Below, piece by piece: positions 11,273 to 24,136 of a stretch of 64,000 nt of DNA. The stretch is from the NCBI GenBank assembly GCA_916048055.1, contig CAJZHL010000028.1, positions 620,001 to 684,000 of the forward strand, written 5' to 3'. Source of the stretch: Pedinophyceae sp. YPF-701 (lineage: Eukaryota; Chlorophyta; Pedinophyceae). A program made the position numbers and the translations under genes. The notes below the pieces were generated by a model that did no database searches, was not told the origin of the DNA, and saw nothing but the letters and a program-made list of their open reading frames with translations. How positions within the stretch are numbered: the first letter of the stretch is position 1; each line of letters begins with the position of its first letter.

Positions 11273-12964
11273 TTAAGGAACAATAGTGTGTTGTGTTCGT
11301 ACGTCGCCGTAGGTCTTGTCCACGACGTCTCTGAAGCGCTGGTACATCATCAGCGGGTTCGACGTCCGCGGCGCGCCCGGCGCCATGTTGATGAACTCGG
11401 GCGGCGGCGACGCCCCGTTGTTTCCAGGCGCCGCCGCCGCCTCGCCCGAGGACCCCTGCCAGTCCACGCCGCTCAGCGACGCGCCGTTCCCGTCCTCGAT
11501 GCGCGCCTCGAGCTCCGGCTCCTCCTCCAGCGCCGCGAGCACCATGCGCCGCCCCATGGCGTCTGACGCCATCTTTAGTCCCCCCAGGCCGTCGTAGTTC
11601 GTTCCAGCCGACTGCGCGGGCGCCGGGACGGTTCGCTGGCGTGACACGTCGCGCACGGCGAGCTGGCGCGCGGTGGCATGGAGGGCCGAGGGGCCAGGCG
11701 ATGGTTTCTATCAAACATGGAAGGTTCGTACCTCCCCGAGAGGGTCGGCGGCGTGTTTGGTCGATTCGTCATCGTCGGCGGCGTTCTCCGCGACGCTGGG
11801 CTCTTCGAGCTTGGATATCTGGGAGCCGATGGCGATCTGCAGCGTGTTGGCGAGGCCGAGCGAAATAAGGCACGCAGCGCCCGCAGCACCGACTGCAATG
11901 TCCTCCCAGACAGTGGCCCCGCTGTACAGCTTGTCCAGCGCGTCCCAGATGCCCTTCCACGTCACGACGCCCACCACCAGCTCGAGCGTCCCGATGGCAG
12001 CCGACCGCCAGTACCTGCAAAGCACCATCAGAGTCTCCACGGAATGGAATGTGGTTTCTGGAGGACGTGGGAAAGCCAGAAAGGCGCCGGGGCCTCCGAA
12101 ATGCGGCGTTCGCGCATGGTGTTGGTGTGGCTGAGCACGGCCCGCAGCTACGGGGCGCAATGAGGCTCGGGAAGTCGGGCCGCGGAGGCCGTTCGGGGGC
12201 GGAGCATCTCCCATCGAGGGCTGGTGTGCAGGTGCCGTGCTCAAGGAAGTCCTGGCGCGCGGCGCCCGGTTGAGCAGCTGCTGAACAGGTGTTCTGGCAG
12301 AGGATTCGGGCGATGGTGGGCGCAGGCGCGGGCCGCACGGCACACTGTCTGGCTGGACGGAGACCCGCCGTGCGGGCCCCCGCGCCAGCGAGGGTCTACG
12401 AAAGCGCCCTGGATTTGTCGGGTAAGATGGATGGAGCGCAGTCTCGGCGACCGCTTGCGCAGGGAGCGCCGAATTACGCTCCGCAGCGGATAGCGTTGGC
12501 CAGTCACTGCAGAGCGCCTTCTGGCTCATCGGAACGGCCTTGCTCCCGCGCTTTCTCGAGATGGATGGACAGGTGCGCATTCAAGCCCGCGTTTCCTCCG
12601 CACCAAGCTGCCGCAACATGCTGTTTGACGCCAGGAGGGACCGGTGGCACCGTTTTCTCCAGCGCCCGAAACCGGGCGCATGATGCGCGAAGAGGGTCTG
12701 GGACACTCACGTTGGATCCGTGACTTGGCGCACAGCCCACTCGGGCAGCAGGTCACGCTCTGACCGCGTTGCCGCTGTGTTCGTCGTCGCCTGAGCTCCG
12801 TTGCCAACAGCCGAGACGCGACGCCCGTTCGCCTCGACGCCGTCCTCGACGGCGTCTGTGCGCTGCGCGAAAACCCGCAGGCTCGTCCGCGTCGTGCGGT
12901 GGCCCTGGGCCGCTCGCCGCGCGGGCAGCGCCGGGCGGCACGGCAGAGCTCCCAGAGCACTCAT
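11273..12964 (-). CDS. Putative plastid membrane protein, unknown function
   Basis: Not recognised. Three exons (12964-12711, 12014-11732, 11611-11273) have phases that close exactly, giving 291 residues. The start region (MSALGALPCRPALPARRAAQ) is Arg/Ala/Ser-rich and looks like a chloroplast transit peptide. After LLPEWAVRQVTDPTYW there are two hydrophobic helices, roughly SAAIGTLELVVGVVTW and IAVGAAGAACLISLGLANTL, separated by a short loop with KGIWDALDKLYSG. The C-terminal half is soluble and acidic, then Gly/Pro/Asn-rich, ending MMYQRFRDVVDKTYGDVRTQ. A plastid envelope or thylakoid location is inferred from the N-terminus only. Intron 1 (696 bp) is the longest in the gene and has a textbook GTGAGT donor. 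Confidence 0.75.
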
Positions 12965-13519
12965 AATGAGTGAGTAGCGGATTTCGACCGCAAGGTGGTG
13001 CGTCGTGTCGGAGCCAGTGATACAGGGACGGTCTCACGCGATCAAGGAAGGTGTGTATGCGCTTGTGCGGCCGAACAGCGACCTATCAAGTCCGAGTTCC
13101 TGCCAGACTTGCATGCTCAACTCCCCACAACTCCAGGGAATGGTGGTCCGAGGGAAGCAGAACGACAGCGCCCGGGGTCGCTGGGGCGTGTTGCCCAGTG
13201 GGGCAGTGAGGGGCCCGCCTGACCGCGACGGGTTACGGCGAGCGACTGTGTGCTGCACCGGTGTTGCTGTTTGGCCCGAAGTGCTGTCAGAGCTGAGCAT
13301 GCACGCGCTGTGTAGCCGCTCGAACGTCGCCGGCCGGGCTGAGGCGCAGCGCGGCGCAGGGCGGTCGAGAGCTGGCAACCTTTTCGAAGTGAAAATCATA
13401 GTCGCAGAGGCAGTCGCGACTGAAGGAACCAGAGGCGATGTACATGTATAGGACATCCTCGGACGAGAGCGAGAGAAGGCTCGCAGCGAAGGCACTCACT
13501 CGCTATGTTCCTAGTCAAC
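12965..13519. other. Intergenic, upstream of plastid membrane protein gene
   Basis: About 0.55 kb between two minus-strand genes: the promoter side of the membrane-protein gene and the 3' end of the large Trp-repeat gene. No recognisable feature. Confidence 0.5.
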
Positions 13520-16500
13520 TCACGGCCACCTCGGCATGTCCATCGTCCGGCGCCCCCCGACATACACCCCTCTTGCTGTCGTAGCTACGTTAGAGGACGG
13601 GCCCGCGTCGGGCTGCGGCGGCGGCGCCACGCGCATCGCCTCGGCCACGGCCTCGATCTCCGGGACAGCGCGCGCTCGGTTCCCCGCGGCGAGCGACTGC
13701 GCCGCGGCCTCGCCCGACGGCCACGGGATCACCGACGACAGCGGCTCCGGCGGCCGCGTCCGGTCGCGCTCCCGCCACATCCGCGAGTACACCTTCCACG
13801 ACGACATGGCCTGAGTCAGCGTGTCCACGTCCGGCCCTGCAGGTCGACGTGCCACCATGAACCAGGCGCTCGATTCGCTACAACCGACAACGGCGTCGTG
13901 TTTGGTTCTATTCTACCTAGGTGAGAGGAGAGTATGCTGCCCGGCCAGCAGCGCATGGACGGAAGCAGCGCGCGAGGCGTGCGCGCACCTGTGATGTCGG
14001 CGGTCGGCTGCCGCGGCAGCACCCCGCGCCAGTATGGCAGGGGCGCGGGCGCACTCGCAGGCTTCGCGGGGTACGCCCCGGCGCGCGCACGCACGCCCAT
14101 CCCCTCCAGCGCGGCCTCCACGCGCCGCCGCCGCAGCGCCGACTCGCACCCCGCTGCCTCGGCCCACAGCGGCAGCATGCGCCGCAACAGGCTGCGGTCC
14201 GCATGTGCGCGCGCGACCTGCAGGTCCGACCGGTGCCCCTCGTCGTCCATGCGAGCGTACCACGCGAGCGCGCGGAACGCGTGCCGCAGGAGCGTCGCGC
14301 GGCGCGCGTCGTCGGCCACGCGGTTGTCGCGCCGGCGCTCCCGCAGTTCGCGCGCAACTGCACGCCAGACGCAAAAGGCCTTCCGGCGCGGCCGACGCTC
14401 GCGCCAGCGCTCGAGGTGCGGCGCGATGCGCTCGTCGTCCGCCTCGCGCGACTCCGCGCACCCCTGCATCCACGAAACGAGCATGGAACACGACCAAGAT
14501 GAGAAAAACATATCTGCCATGATTGCAGATAGAATACGATGTTCCTTTTTGGGACGTTCGCGTCACGCCGCGTCCTGGAGCGCCGCAGCGACTCGCGCCA
14601 CGCGAGCACCGCGAGCTATCCGCGCACCTGTCTCAGCGCCCGGAACACCACGCGCAGCCTGTGCGTGCGTGCCGTCGCAATCCTCGCGCCCCCGCCCGCC
14701 TGGAACGCCTCGCGCCACGCCCGGAACCCCCGCGCCAGCGCATTCCGCTCCCTCCGCGCCTCCAGCCGCTCGTGGTACTCCACCTCGTTCGCGTACCCCG
14801 CGTCGCGCAACTTCCGCCGCGCCGACGCGTGCCCCGGCTGCCCGCGCACGTCCTCGGCGTACCGCCGCCAGCAGCGGAACGCCCGCCGCGCGCGGATCTC
14901 GTTCATCACGCGCTCCCGCGTGTGCTCCCGCAGGTCCACGAACGTGCGCGCCTTGGTGTGCGTGTCGCGCCACGCGTCGGCCGCGTCCCGCTGCCGCAGC
15001 TCCTCGCGCCGCCCCTCCTTCACGTGCCGCACCTGCCGCCACCCCGCGAACGCGCGCTCCATCGTCTCGAACTCCGCGCGGTGCGACGGCAGCACGTCCA
15101 CGCCCGCCCAGCGCTCCTGCGCGTCGCCCAGCACCCGCGTGAGCAGCCGCCGCGCCCGCGCCGCCGACCGCCAGTGGTCCCACATCGCGCGCAGCGAGCG
15201 CCCCTCGTGGAACTCCCGCGCCGTCAGCGTCGCGGCCCGCTCGTCCGCGGCCTTGAGCACCACCAGCAGCCACCCCCGCGTTGCCACCTCCAGCGTCCGG
15301 CGGCGGTAGAAGGCCTCCGCGAGGCGCTCGCGGCGCGCGGGCCAGCCCCGCCACCGCAGGAACCAGTGCCGCAGGTAGCTGCCCCCCGCGCGGCCCTCCG
15401 CGAGGTCGCTGGCGGCGCGCATCTGCGCAGAGCGTTCGCGCATGCCGGCCAGGACGCGCCGGGAGAGGCCGCGGAGGTACACCATCGTCGCCGCGCCGTT
15501 CACCGTGCGCGCCTGGTAGTTGAGCGGCACGCGGGGCCGCCCGGACGAGCCCGACGACGACCCCTGAGTCAGCGCCGACGACGTCCCTGCTGCTGACGTC
15601 AGGGCCGTGGCGCTGGACGGACCCGTCAGCACCGACGCCACGGTCGGCGCGCGGCCGTCCTCCGAGCCGTCGTCCCGGTCGAACCACAGCCGCTCGGACG
15701 ACGTCCCTGCGCCGGGGCTCCCTGTCGCGCCGATGCTGGGCCAGGCAAGGTTCGCCACCGCCCCCACGCTGCTGCTCAGCGACGCGTACGCAGCCGACGT
15801 GCCTTGCCCGCCCGCGGACGCAGCAGCGGCGGCCGCGCGCGCCGCCAGCGCCGCGCGGACGAACGGGTCCGACCCGCCCAGGCTCGGCGGGGGGGGGGGT
15901 ATTGACCCGATGTAGCGCCCCGACGGCGTGAAGAAGTGGACGCGGGGCCGCGGGATCGGCCGCAGCCAGTCGTCCTCGTCGGCGTCGAACGCCCAGTGCG
16001 ACCCTGGCGCGAACCGCGACCACGGCAGCCAAACACACCCCCCCAAATAATCGAACCCGATCTCGTACAGCACCGCGAAGCGCGCGGCGGGGTCGTCGTC
16101 GTCCTCGCCGTCGGAGGACTCCGCGTCGCTGTCGCCGTCGAAGTACCGCGTCGCGCCCGCGATCGTCGACGAGGCCACCGCGCCCGCCGCCGTGCGGCTG
16201 AGCGAGCCCAACCCTGACGCAGGCGCGCCTGACGTCAGGTTCCCGAGCGGCACGCCCGCGCGGACGCCCTCCGCGAGCGCCCGCAGCTGCAGCGCCACGT
16301 CCCACGGCATCACCACTGCGCGCCACGCCGTCTCCAGAGCCACCGCTGCTTCCTGCGCCAGCCTCGCCGCAGCTCCCGCCGCCTCCGCGCGCCGCTGCGC
16401 CGTCATCGCGCCGCCCTGCGCGGCGCCCGTCGCGGCGCTCAGCCCGCGCTGCAGCAGCCCGCGCGTCTGCGCCAGCTCGCGCATCGCCGCGATCGTCGTC

Positions 16501-19500
16501 AGCAGCGCCTCCGCCTGTCGCGTGTCCGCCGCAGCCGCGTCGCGCTCGAGCTCCGCCTCCGCCTCCAGCTCCGTCCCGCGCTTCGTCAGCCCCTCCGCGA
16601 CCTCGAACGCGCGCACCTCGTCCGCCTCCGCGTCCTCCACCCGCGCCCGCGCCTCCCCGACTGCCGCCGCCAGCGACGCCGACGCCGTCCCCGCCACCAG
16701 CCCCTGCACGTCCTCGAGACCCTCCCGCAGCCGCTGCATCGCAGCCTGCGCGTCCACCGCCGCCCACCGGTGCTCCCTGCGCGCCTCCCCCGCCGCCGCC
16801 GACGCCTCCATCGCCTGCTCTAGCAGCGGCTGCAACCGCGCGCGATTCCTGTCGATCTCGTCCGCACGCGCGTGCCGCTCCGCCGCACGCGCGCGCAGGG
16901 CCGATACAGCCGCGTCCACGCGCACCTCGAACCCCGCCAACCCCGGCACCGCGTCCCCTTCGCCCCCGGGCTCGTCAACGACCACGTTCGCGGCGACGCC
17001 AACCTCAGCCTCCGCAGCGGCGAGGTCGTCGCGCATCGCGGCGGTGAGCGCGTCCGCCTGGCGGGCGAGGCTCGCGGCGGCGTCGCGGGACGCGGCGCTG
17101 CGCTGCGCGGCCGTCGCACCGATCCGCACCTCCTCGCACGTTGCAAGGTCCTCTTCGGCAGCCAGCGCGGTGTGCTCTGCGAGGGCCCGCGCGGCGAGGG
17201 CGCGCAGGCGCTCCGCGACGATGCGCACGGCCGGCCAGTCGGCGTCCGCGCTGTCCGCGTCCGCGACGCGGAGCCGGTCGAGGCACGCCGCGACGTCTGT
17301 CGCCAGCGCCGACACCCCCCCTGCGACTCCCCCAGGGCGGCCCTCGGGCATGTCCGCGGCCTCCCGCGCCGCGACACCCGCCTCAGTCGCGCGCGTGATC
17401 GCCTGCCGGACGCAGCTGCCCGGCGAGATCGCCCCCAGGAGACCGCCTGACTGCGCACCCAGCTCCGCTGCAAGGCGCGCCACCTCGTCGGTGGCCGCCG
17501 CGGCGCCCGGCGGCGGCTCGGGCGTCAGGCGGCGCGCCTCCGCCCCTGGGCGCGGCGTCCAGCCGGCGCGCACGACGTCCGCGAGGTCCGTCAGAGCGCC
17601 GGAGAGGAACGCTGCGTGCCGCGCGTCGCCCCTGTCGATCTGCCCAACGTACGTCGCGAGCGCGGCCGCGCCGTCCCGCGCCGCGGTGCAGACCGTGCGC
17701 TCGCGGTTGAGCAGCCCCGCGGCGTACCGCACGACGTGCTGCACGGTGGCCCACGCCTCTGGCGAGGCGACGTCGCCCAGGGGCGCGCGTTCGGGCAGCC
17801 GCAGGCGATGCCGCTCGGTGACGACCAGCCGGTCGCGCCCGCGCTGTCCGAGGTACAGCCGCCCGCGGATCTCCTTCGCCGCCGCCTCCACGCGCTGCTT
17901 GTCGGAGGGCGACAGCCGATGCGCAGGCTCGTCCTCGTCGCTCCGCGGCGCCCGCCCGGCCCTCCGCTCCTCGCGCCGCGCCTCCTCGAGCATGCGGCCC
18001 GCCGCGGCGCCCCACATGACGTCCTCCTCGGTCGCGCAGAACCGCAGGCTCGGCGCGAGGCGCTGCAGCGACCGCGACAGGGCCAGCATCTCTTCGCGCG
18101 GCCCCGCGAACCTGACGTGGAGGCGCTCGTACCCGTGCGCGAGCTGGCGCAAGAGCGAAGGGAACGCCGGCATGGCCTGCCGCGCCGCGCTGCTGCCCCC
18201 CGTGGTGTCCCCGAGGTGGTTGCTGCCTGAGCTGGCAATAGGCCCCGCCGACGCGGCGTCGAGGCGCTGGCGGAGGACCTGGCGGCGGCGGAAGTGGTCG
18301 CGCCAGGCAGTGAACGCGTGGAGCATGCGGGACTTGACGTCCCACGCGATCGACACGGCCTCCTGGAGCTTGCACTGCCGCGTGGTGACGGTGGCCGTCG
18401 CCCAGTGCGCCAGCGCGCTGCGCTTGAGCATCTTGCTCCGCATCGCGCGCGCGACGCGCAGGGCGTGCTGCGCCCGCGCCTGGTTCGTCGCCCACTCCGA
18501 CCACGCGCCCAGCACGCCCGTCGCCACCCTGCACGTGCAAGGACACCCACGACACATCAGCTCAGCACCTCCCAAGACACCCAGCATCCCACACCAGGCC
18601 ACGCAGAACTCTAGGGGCCAAGGGCGCGCACTCTTCCTCCCGCGCCCTGCAGTGCCTGTCTGCAAGCTCCTCCTTCGCGCGCAGCTCCAGCAGCAGGTCG
18701 CGGAAGGCCTCGAACCCGTACCGCAGCGCGTCGGCCTCCTCGCGGTGGAACGCCCGCGCCACGAGCAGCGCGCGGTCGGCCTGCAGCGCCCGGTGCGACG
18801 CCAGCGCCATCATGCCGAGCTTCATGCGCAGCTTCCGCTCCAGCGACGCGAGCAGCGTCAGGCGGAACTCGACCTCCTGGCGCGACGCCTGCGCCGCCGC
18901 CGGGGCCCGCCGGCCGCGGGGGATCTTGTCGTGGGCGTGTTTGTTTTTACTGCGCTCCCGCGAGACCCCCCCCGCCAGGAAGAGCCCCGGGGGCGCCGCG
19001 CCCTCGTCCACGCGCGGCGGCACGACCTCCGACTTCGCGGCGCGCGCGAGCAGGAACTCGTGGTGCGCGAGGTCCCGCGTGACCTCCCGCAGCCGCTTGT
19101 GCGTCGCGTCCATCGCCCGCTGCGCCTGCGAGCGCTTCGCGTCCAGGATCGTGGCGACGGCGCGGAGGCGGAGGTAGAGCGGCAGGGGCCGCCGGCTGCC
19201 CGCGGACGACCGCGAGGCGCCGTTGGTCACGTCGACGAGGGCGGAGGTGTGTTGTTTCGAAGGGAGGGGGTCTCCGCCGGACTGACTCAGGCAGGACGCG
19301 CCGCTCTCCGCGAGGATCCCGAGCACGCGGAACGCGCCCCCGACGGTCAGCCGCCCGGGCTCGTCGCCGGCTGTCGCTGACGTGTGCTCGAGCGCCGTCC
19401 CGCCGCCCGCGGTCCAGCCGCCGTCGTGCCCGCGCGGGACCGGGATCGCGCTCGCGGCCGCCGTCATCGAGGGCTGCGCGGGCGCCGGGACCGCGTCCAG

Positions 19501-21132
19501 CTTCCGCGGCTGCTCGTCGAGGCTCGCCAGCGCCTCGTCAGCGCGCAACTCCCCCCCCACAGTCAAGTACCCCATTGTGTCCCCCCCCGCGTCGGCCGCC
19601 GGGCCCGTGCTCGCGCCGATCCCGGCCATCGAGATCGAGTCCAGCATCGCGTGCACCGTGTCGAACCCGGCGTCGCACCGGAGCGTGCTCGGCAGGGGGG
19701 CATCTTCCAACACACCCCCCCGCGCCGGGCGGCTCTCCGGGGTGAGCCCGCCCGGCGTGTTCTGCGCGCCGGACGACCCCGACGTCGTCGCGCCGCCGCT
19801 GCTGCCCTGCATGATCGAACTGAACTCCGCAAACCCCCCCCTCCCCGCGTCGGGCGGCGTGCCCGGCGTCGCCTCCGCCGCCCCCGGCCGCTCCCCGCGC
19901 GGCGGCAGCGCGCGCCGCGTCTCTAGCGGCGGCGGCACGGCGCGAGGAATCGCGCGGCGCCGCTCCTCCTCCTCCTCACGCTGACGCCGCGCGCGCCCCT
20001 CCTGGATCGTGCGCACCACGGACGGAATGAACCGCGGGCGGGCGCGGGGCTGCGGCGGCTGCGGAGAGCCGCGGGCCATGGCGCGGAACGAGGGCTCCGT
20101 GGGGTCGTTTGCGGCGCCGCCACGGGCCGGTTGGGGCCCCGCGCCCGGCCCGGGGGCGTCGTCCTCCGCGGAGGAGGACGCGGACTGGTCGTACGTGTCG
20201 CACATGGTCGCTATGTCCCGCGTGGCTTCCGCGACGCGCGCGACGAGGGGCTCTAGCGCGCTGAGCGGCTCGGTGTGGCTCCCCGGCGCAGCGACGTGCT
20301 GGAGCTGAGGGGTTACCGGGGCATCGAACGCCGGAATCGCCGCGACGGTGTGCTGGCCGGGAGGTCCAGGAAAGGGAGGTGGCGGAGCGCCGTCGGCAGC
20401 GAAGGAAAACGACGCGGGTTCGCCGCGCTGGGGCACTGCAGAGGGCGCTTGTTGAGGGGCCCGGAGCGCGCCGTGCTGCTCCATGATGCGCGCGCGAGGG
20501 TCGCGCTCGCCCAGGATGCGTTCCGCTTCATCGAGCCTGCACATCGCGGGGGCGGCGCCGCGTCATGCAGCCGTGAGCGGTCGGTGGCGCCCGGTGCTGG
20601 GCGGCGTGCTCTGGGCTTGAACTGGCTCTCGTTTGCGCGGCCTAGGGGCGTCTAGGGAGGTTGAAGGGGGTAGACGGATCAATACGACCACGGTCATTCA
20701 CTCGCGCGCACGAACCCGTGCGCTCGCCCACACAACACGTCAGGCCCGTCACGTCTGGAGCAGTGCACAGTTGAACATCAGGGGCTCAGTTCTCCGCCGT
20801 TCAAAGCGCATTCCGTCGTCTCAGTGCATCCCTAACGTTCCAAACACTAAGTGATTCAGTTTCGCTGCGTGGACGCCCGGTGGGAGCGCTCACCTCTCGT
20901 CGCGCGCCTCCGCTGCTGCCTGCAGGGCGCGCTGGGCCGCTTCGATGCGCTCAGAGATGGCCCGAGGGCTGCTCCGTTCAGAGGGCGCCCCGCCTGCACC
21001 CTCGGCCGTGCTCTGCGCCGGACGCGGGCTCACCGAGCCGCTGCGGGGCGTCGGCGACGGGGGCCGGGACCGCCTGCGCTGAGGCAGCACCTGCTCCACG
21101 TCCCCCTCGGCCCCCGGCATCGCGAATGCCAT
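13520..21132 (-). CDS. Large Sfi1-like Trp-repeat protein
   Basis: Probable centrin-binding centrosome or basal-body protein. Five exons (21132-20894, 20536-18632, 18528-14628, 14463-13989, 13836-13520) have phases that close and give about 2278 residues. Residues 1-700 are largely disordered with a coiled coil (ERIEAAQRALQAAAEARDER) at the exon 1-2 joint. From about residue 715 there are Sfi1-type units with Trp after a basic helix: GVLGAWSEWATNQ, SALAHWATA, LHAFTAWRDHF. A long Ala-rich coiled-coil centre follows, with an unusual aromatic block near 15930-16080 (WLPWSRF, HWAFDADEDDW). More Trp units fill the C-terminus: LRAMWDHWRS, RAFAGWRQV, RAFRCWRRYA, LARGFRAWREAF, AFCVWRAVA. Sfi1 repeats bind centrin in yeast and animals; here centrin binding is inference. 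Confidence 0.8.
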
Positions 21133-21474
21133 GCCGCCTCAGTTCCCAGCTCGAAGGGAAGCCATGGCGCTGGGGCGCTGAGCGGGTCCGGGGCTGCGTC
21201 TGCCGGGGGTCCTGCCGCGAGCACCGTGGACGTCACGCCCTCACACCACGCGTCAGGGAGCCGCCGTCGGTCGTTCGCGACCGCGAGGCTCGCGAATCTC
21301 GGGCGTGGCCGCGCCGCGCCGGGCACTCGTCCCCCAGGAAACGCAGCGGGGGGTGTTTGGGCGCGTGTCTGTCCAGGAAGGGAAACGCTCCGCACGTCAA
21401 GTTGCGGCGCCCCGTCGACGCGGCCGCACACGCGCCACTACGTCCCGAGCTGCGCTCGAGAAGGAGAGCGCAAA
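21133..21474. other. Short divergent promoter region
   Basis: 342 bp between the ATG of the Trp-repeat gene (minus) and the ATG of the DEAD-box helicase (plus). It must hold both promoters; no clear motif stands out. Confidence 0.5.
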
Positions 21475-24136
21475 ATGCGGGGTCGTCTCCTCCTTCCGGC
21501 CGCGCGAACCGCGCCTGCGGCACCACGTCATGCAACGCCCGCGCTGCGCCCTGGCGGCCGCCCCGTTCGTCGCTCCGAGCAACGGGCGCGGGAGGGAGCG
21601 CCGAGGTGTCGCATGTGCCGCAGCACGATCGCGCGGGCGTCGCAGATAGACGAGGAATCCGAGGACGCGAACCAACTCCTGACGCTGCTCAACCTCGCTA
21701 TCAAAAACGAAGACTACGCGCAGGCCTCGCAGCTGCGCGACCGTATCCAGGCGCGTGCACCCAGATCCCCTAGATGGCACCATCGAAACACCCGGCCCCG
21801 GGCTCGCTGTGGCGCGCGCGGTCGTTGCTTGTGCCACCTCCGACGCAGCGCTGGCGTCCCTGACGTGGCTGGGCGGTCCCGAGGGCCAGCTGCGCGGCGC
21901 GGACTCGACCTGAATCTTGCGGTGCACCACGGCGCCGAGCGAGCCGTGTTGAGCGTTCACGGCAATCGCGCGAGCTGTTGCACACCAGGCTTCCTGAATC
22001 CGCGCCACACGCCGCGAGACGCCGGGACTCGCGGCGCACGTGCTCCCTGCAGGAAGTCCTCGGGGTGAGCGACATCAGGGACGCGAGCTGGCACAAGCCC
22101 GGCGTGCCCGAGTGGCTGGCGGACCGCGCGGAGCAGCTCGATTTCCGGATCACCACTCCCATCCAGCGCCGCGCCCTCGAAACGCTCCTTTCCGGCAAGG
22201 ACGCGATCGTCAAGTCCATTACAGGTACGCCTCCGCCCAGCGCCGCCCTCGCGCCCCGCACGGACCCCACCCCGCCTGCCACGCAGCACCTCGCCGCGAC
22301 GTCATGCCAGAGCGCACGCGGATCCTGTCGCCCTCGCAGGGTCGGGGAAGACGCTGGCGTGCCTGATCCCGGCGCTGTCGAGGCTGGACTACACGGTGCC
22401 CCTGGACGACGTGTTGTCGCCGCAGCTCGTGGTGGTAACCCCCACGCGGGAGCTGGGCGTTCAGATCGTGCTGCTGATCTTCAAGCTGTTCGGCGGTAAC
22501 ATATCTTCGCGCATGCCGGGCGACAAGGGCAACATGTTCAACTACCAGGGCCCGCGCGGGCTCAAGGTCCGCGGCGTACTGTCCGCGGAGGAGGCGTACT
22601 TTGCGTCAGACATGCGGTACCTCAAAGGGGCGCACGTGATCGTGGGGACGCCGCAGGTGCGCCCGGCGGAGCGCGCCGGCCCCGCCCGCACAGCCACGGC
22701 GCGTGCGTCGCCTGGAGCGGCCGCGCGAGCAACAGCGGTGTCGACGTGAGTGTGTGCATGGTGCGCTGTTGTTGCAGTGGCTGGCCGCGGCGGTCGAGGC
22801 GGAGGACCGCTCCGTCGTGCTCGACGCGGTGCGTGTGCTGTGGGTCGACGAGGCGGACGAGTGCCAGCAGAACTTCGAAGGACCGCTGGCGAAGGTGTAC
22901 GCGACGGTGGCCAAGCCGCGGCCCCTGAAGGACGGCACGCAGCTGCCGAAGGCGCAGGTCATTCTGTCGGGCGCGACCATCGCGGACGAGGACGTCGAGG
23001 CCGCTCAGGCCGCCGGGGCGCTCACGGGGAAGCCGGCGTTCGTGTCGGCGGGGCGGCATGCGCTGCCCCCCGGGATCGCGCACCGGTACTGCGTGGTGCC
23101 GTCGCAGGAGGCGCGGCTGCTCGCGGTGGCGCGCATGATGAAGGCCGAGGTCGAGAAGGGCGACGCGGACTCCCCCCCGCCGCGCGTCCTCGTCTTTGCC
23201 AACTCAGGTATGAACCAACACCGGACAACACACCCCCCACCTCAGCACCGAGCCGTCCTGGGCCGCGAGGCCCACAGCACACTCCATCCTCACATGTCTG
23301 CCATCTCGCGACCTCGAGCGATCGTCCCCGGCCCCCAACCAGCACCACCGCGCGCTGCGTCCCCGTCGCTCTCTGCGCCGCCGCGCCGCACTCCTCCGCC
23401 GAGCCCAGCACCCGCACACCTCCTGCTCGCAGACGTCGAGGTCAAGGCGGCCGCGCAGCCCCTCCGCGGCGCCCTGTGGGGCGTCCACAAGATGTCGGTC
23501 CTGCTCCCGTCGGGCGAGGAGCCGATCCTCGCGATGGAGTCCTTCCGCGACAACCGCTCCTCGCTGATGCTGTGCAGCCCCGCGGCGTCCCGCGGGATCG
23601 ACTTCCCCTCGGTCAGCCACGTGTACACTCTGGGTCTGCCGCAGGACGAGGACTCGTACGTGCACGCGACGGGGCGGTCGGGGCGCGTGGGGTCCACGGT
23701 GCGCGGCGTCGCGACGGCGATCGTGGAGGCCGGCGCGGAGGAGGCGGCGTACCTGCGCATGATGGAGGGGCTCGGTATCGAGCCGGAGAGGGTTGAGGTG
23801 CCGGGGGCGGCGTTCCGGACGGCGCTGCACGAGGGCAGCGGCGACGAGTGGATCGTGGAGGAGCTGGGCGAGGACAGGACGGAGGAGGCGCGGCAGGCGC
23901 TGGAGGAGCTCATGATGCTGTACGCGACAGAGGAGGAGCGGCTGGAGCGGGCGCGGGCGTTCGACAGGGCGAACGACCCGGACGACGACATGCTCGAGGG
24001 GAAGTCGGATCTGCCCGGGAGGTTCGGGGACGCGGGGGGCGGGGAGGGGGGTGCTGGTGGGGAGGGGGGCGTGATTGACGTGGAGGCGGAGGACGTTGGC
24101 GGGGAGGGCGACGGAGGGGCCGGCGAGGAGACGTGA
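21475..24136 (+). CDS. DEAD-box RNA helicase, RH58-like, with UVR motif
   Basis: Probable plastid RNA helicase. Five exons (21475-21750, 22053-22224, 22340-22656, 22778-23207, 23433-24136) have closing phases and give 632 residues. The start region (MRGRLLLPAARTAPAAPRHA) looks like a transit peptide. Residues about 67-92 form a UVR-type hairpin (LLNLAIKNEDYAQASQLRDR). Motifs in order: Q-motif ITTPIQ, Walker A TGSGKT, Ia PTRELG, Ib GTPQ, II DEAD, III SGAT, IV VLVFANS, V SRGID, VI HATGRSGR. Motif VI lacks the first arginine of the usual HRxGR but keeps the last two. The C-terminus is an acidic Gly/Glu tail. Intron 1 fits only a GC donor. Intron 4 is 225 bp with no in-frame stop, so retention would insert 75 residues. 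Arabidopsis RH58 is the nearest family I recall. Confidence 0.85.

Noticed and set aside
16192-19380. Open frame of more than 1000 codons on the plus strand opposite the first Trp-repeat gene
   Set aside because: It is Ser/Ala/Arg low-complexity, lies antisense to a coherent multi-exon gene with closing phases, and matches no family. Long antisense frames are expected at this GC content.
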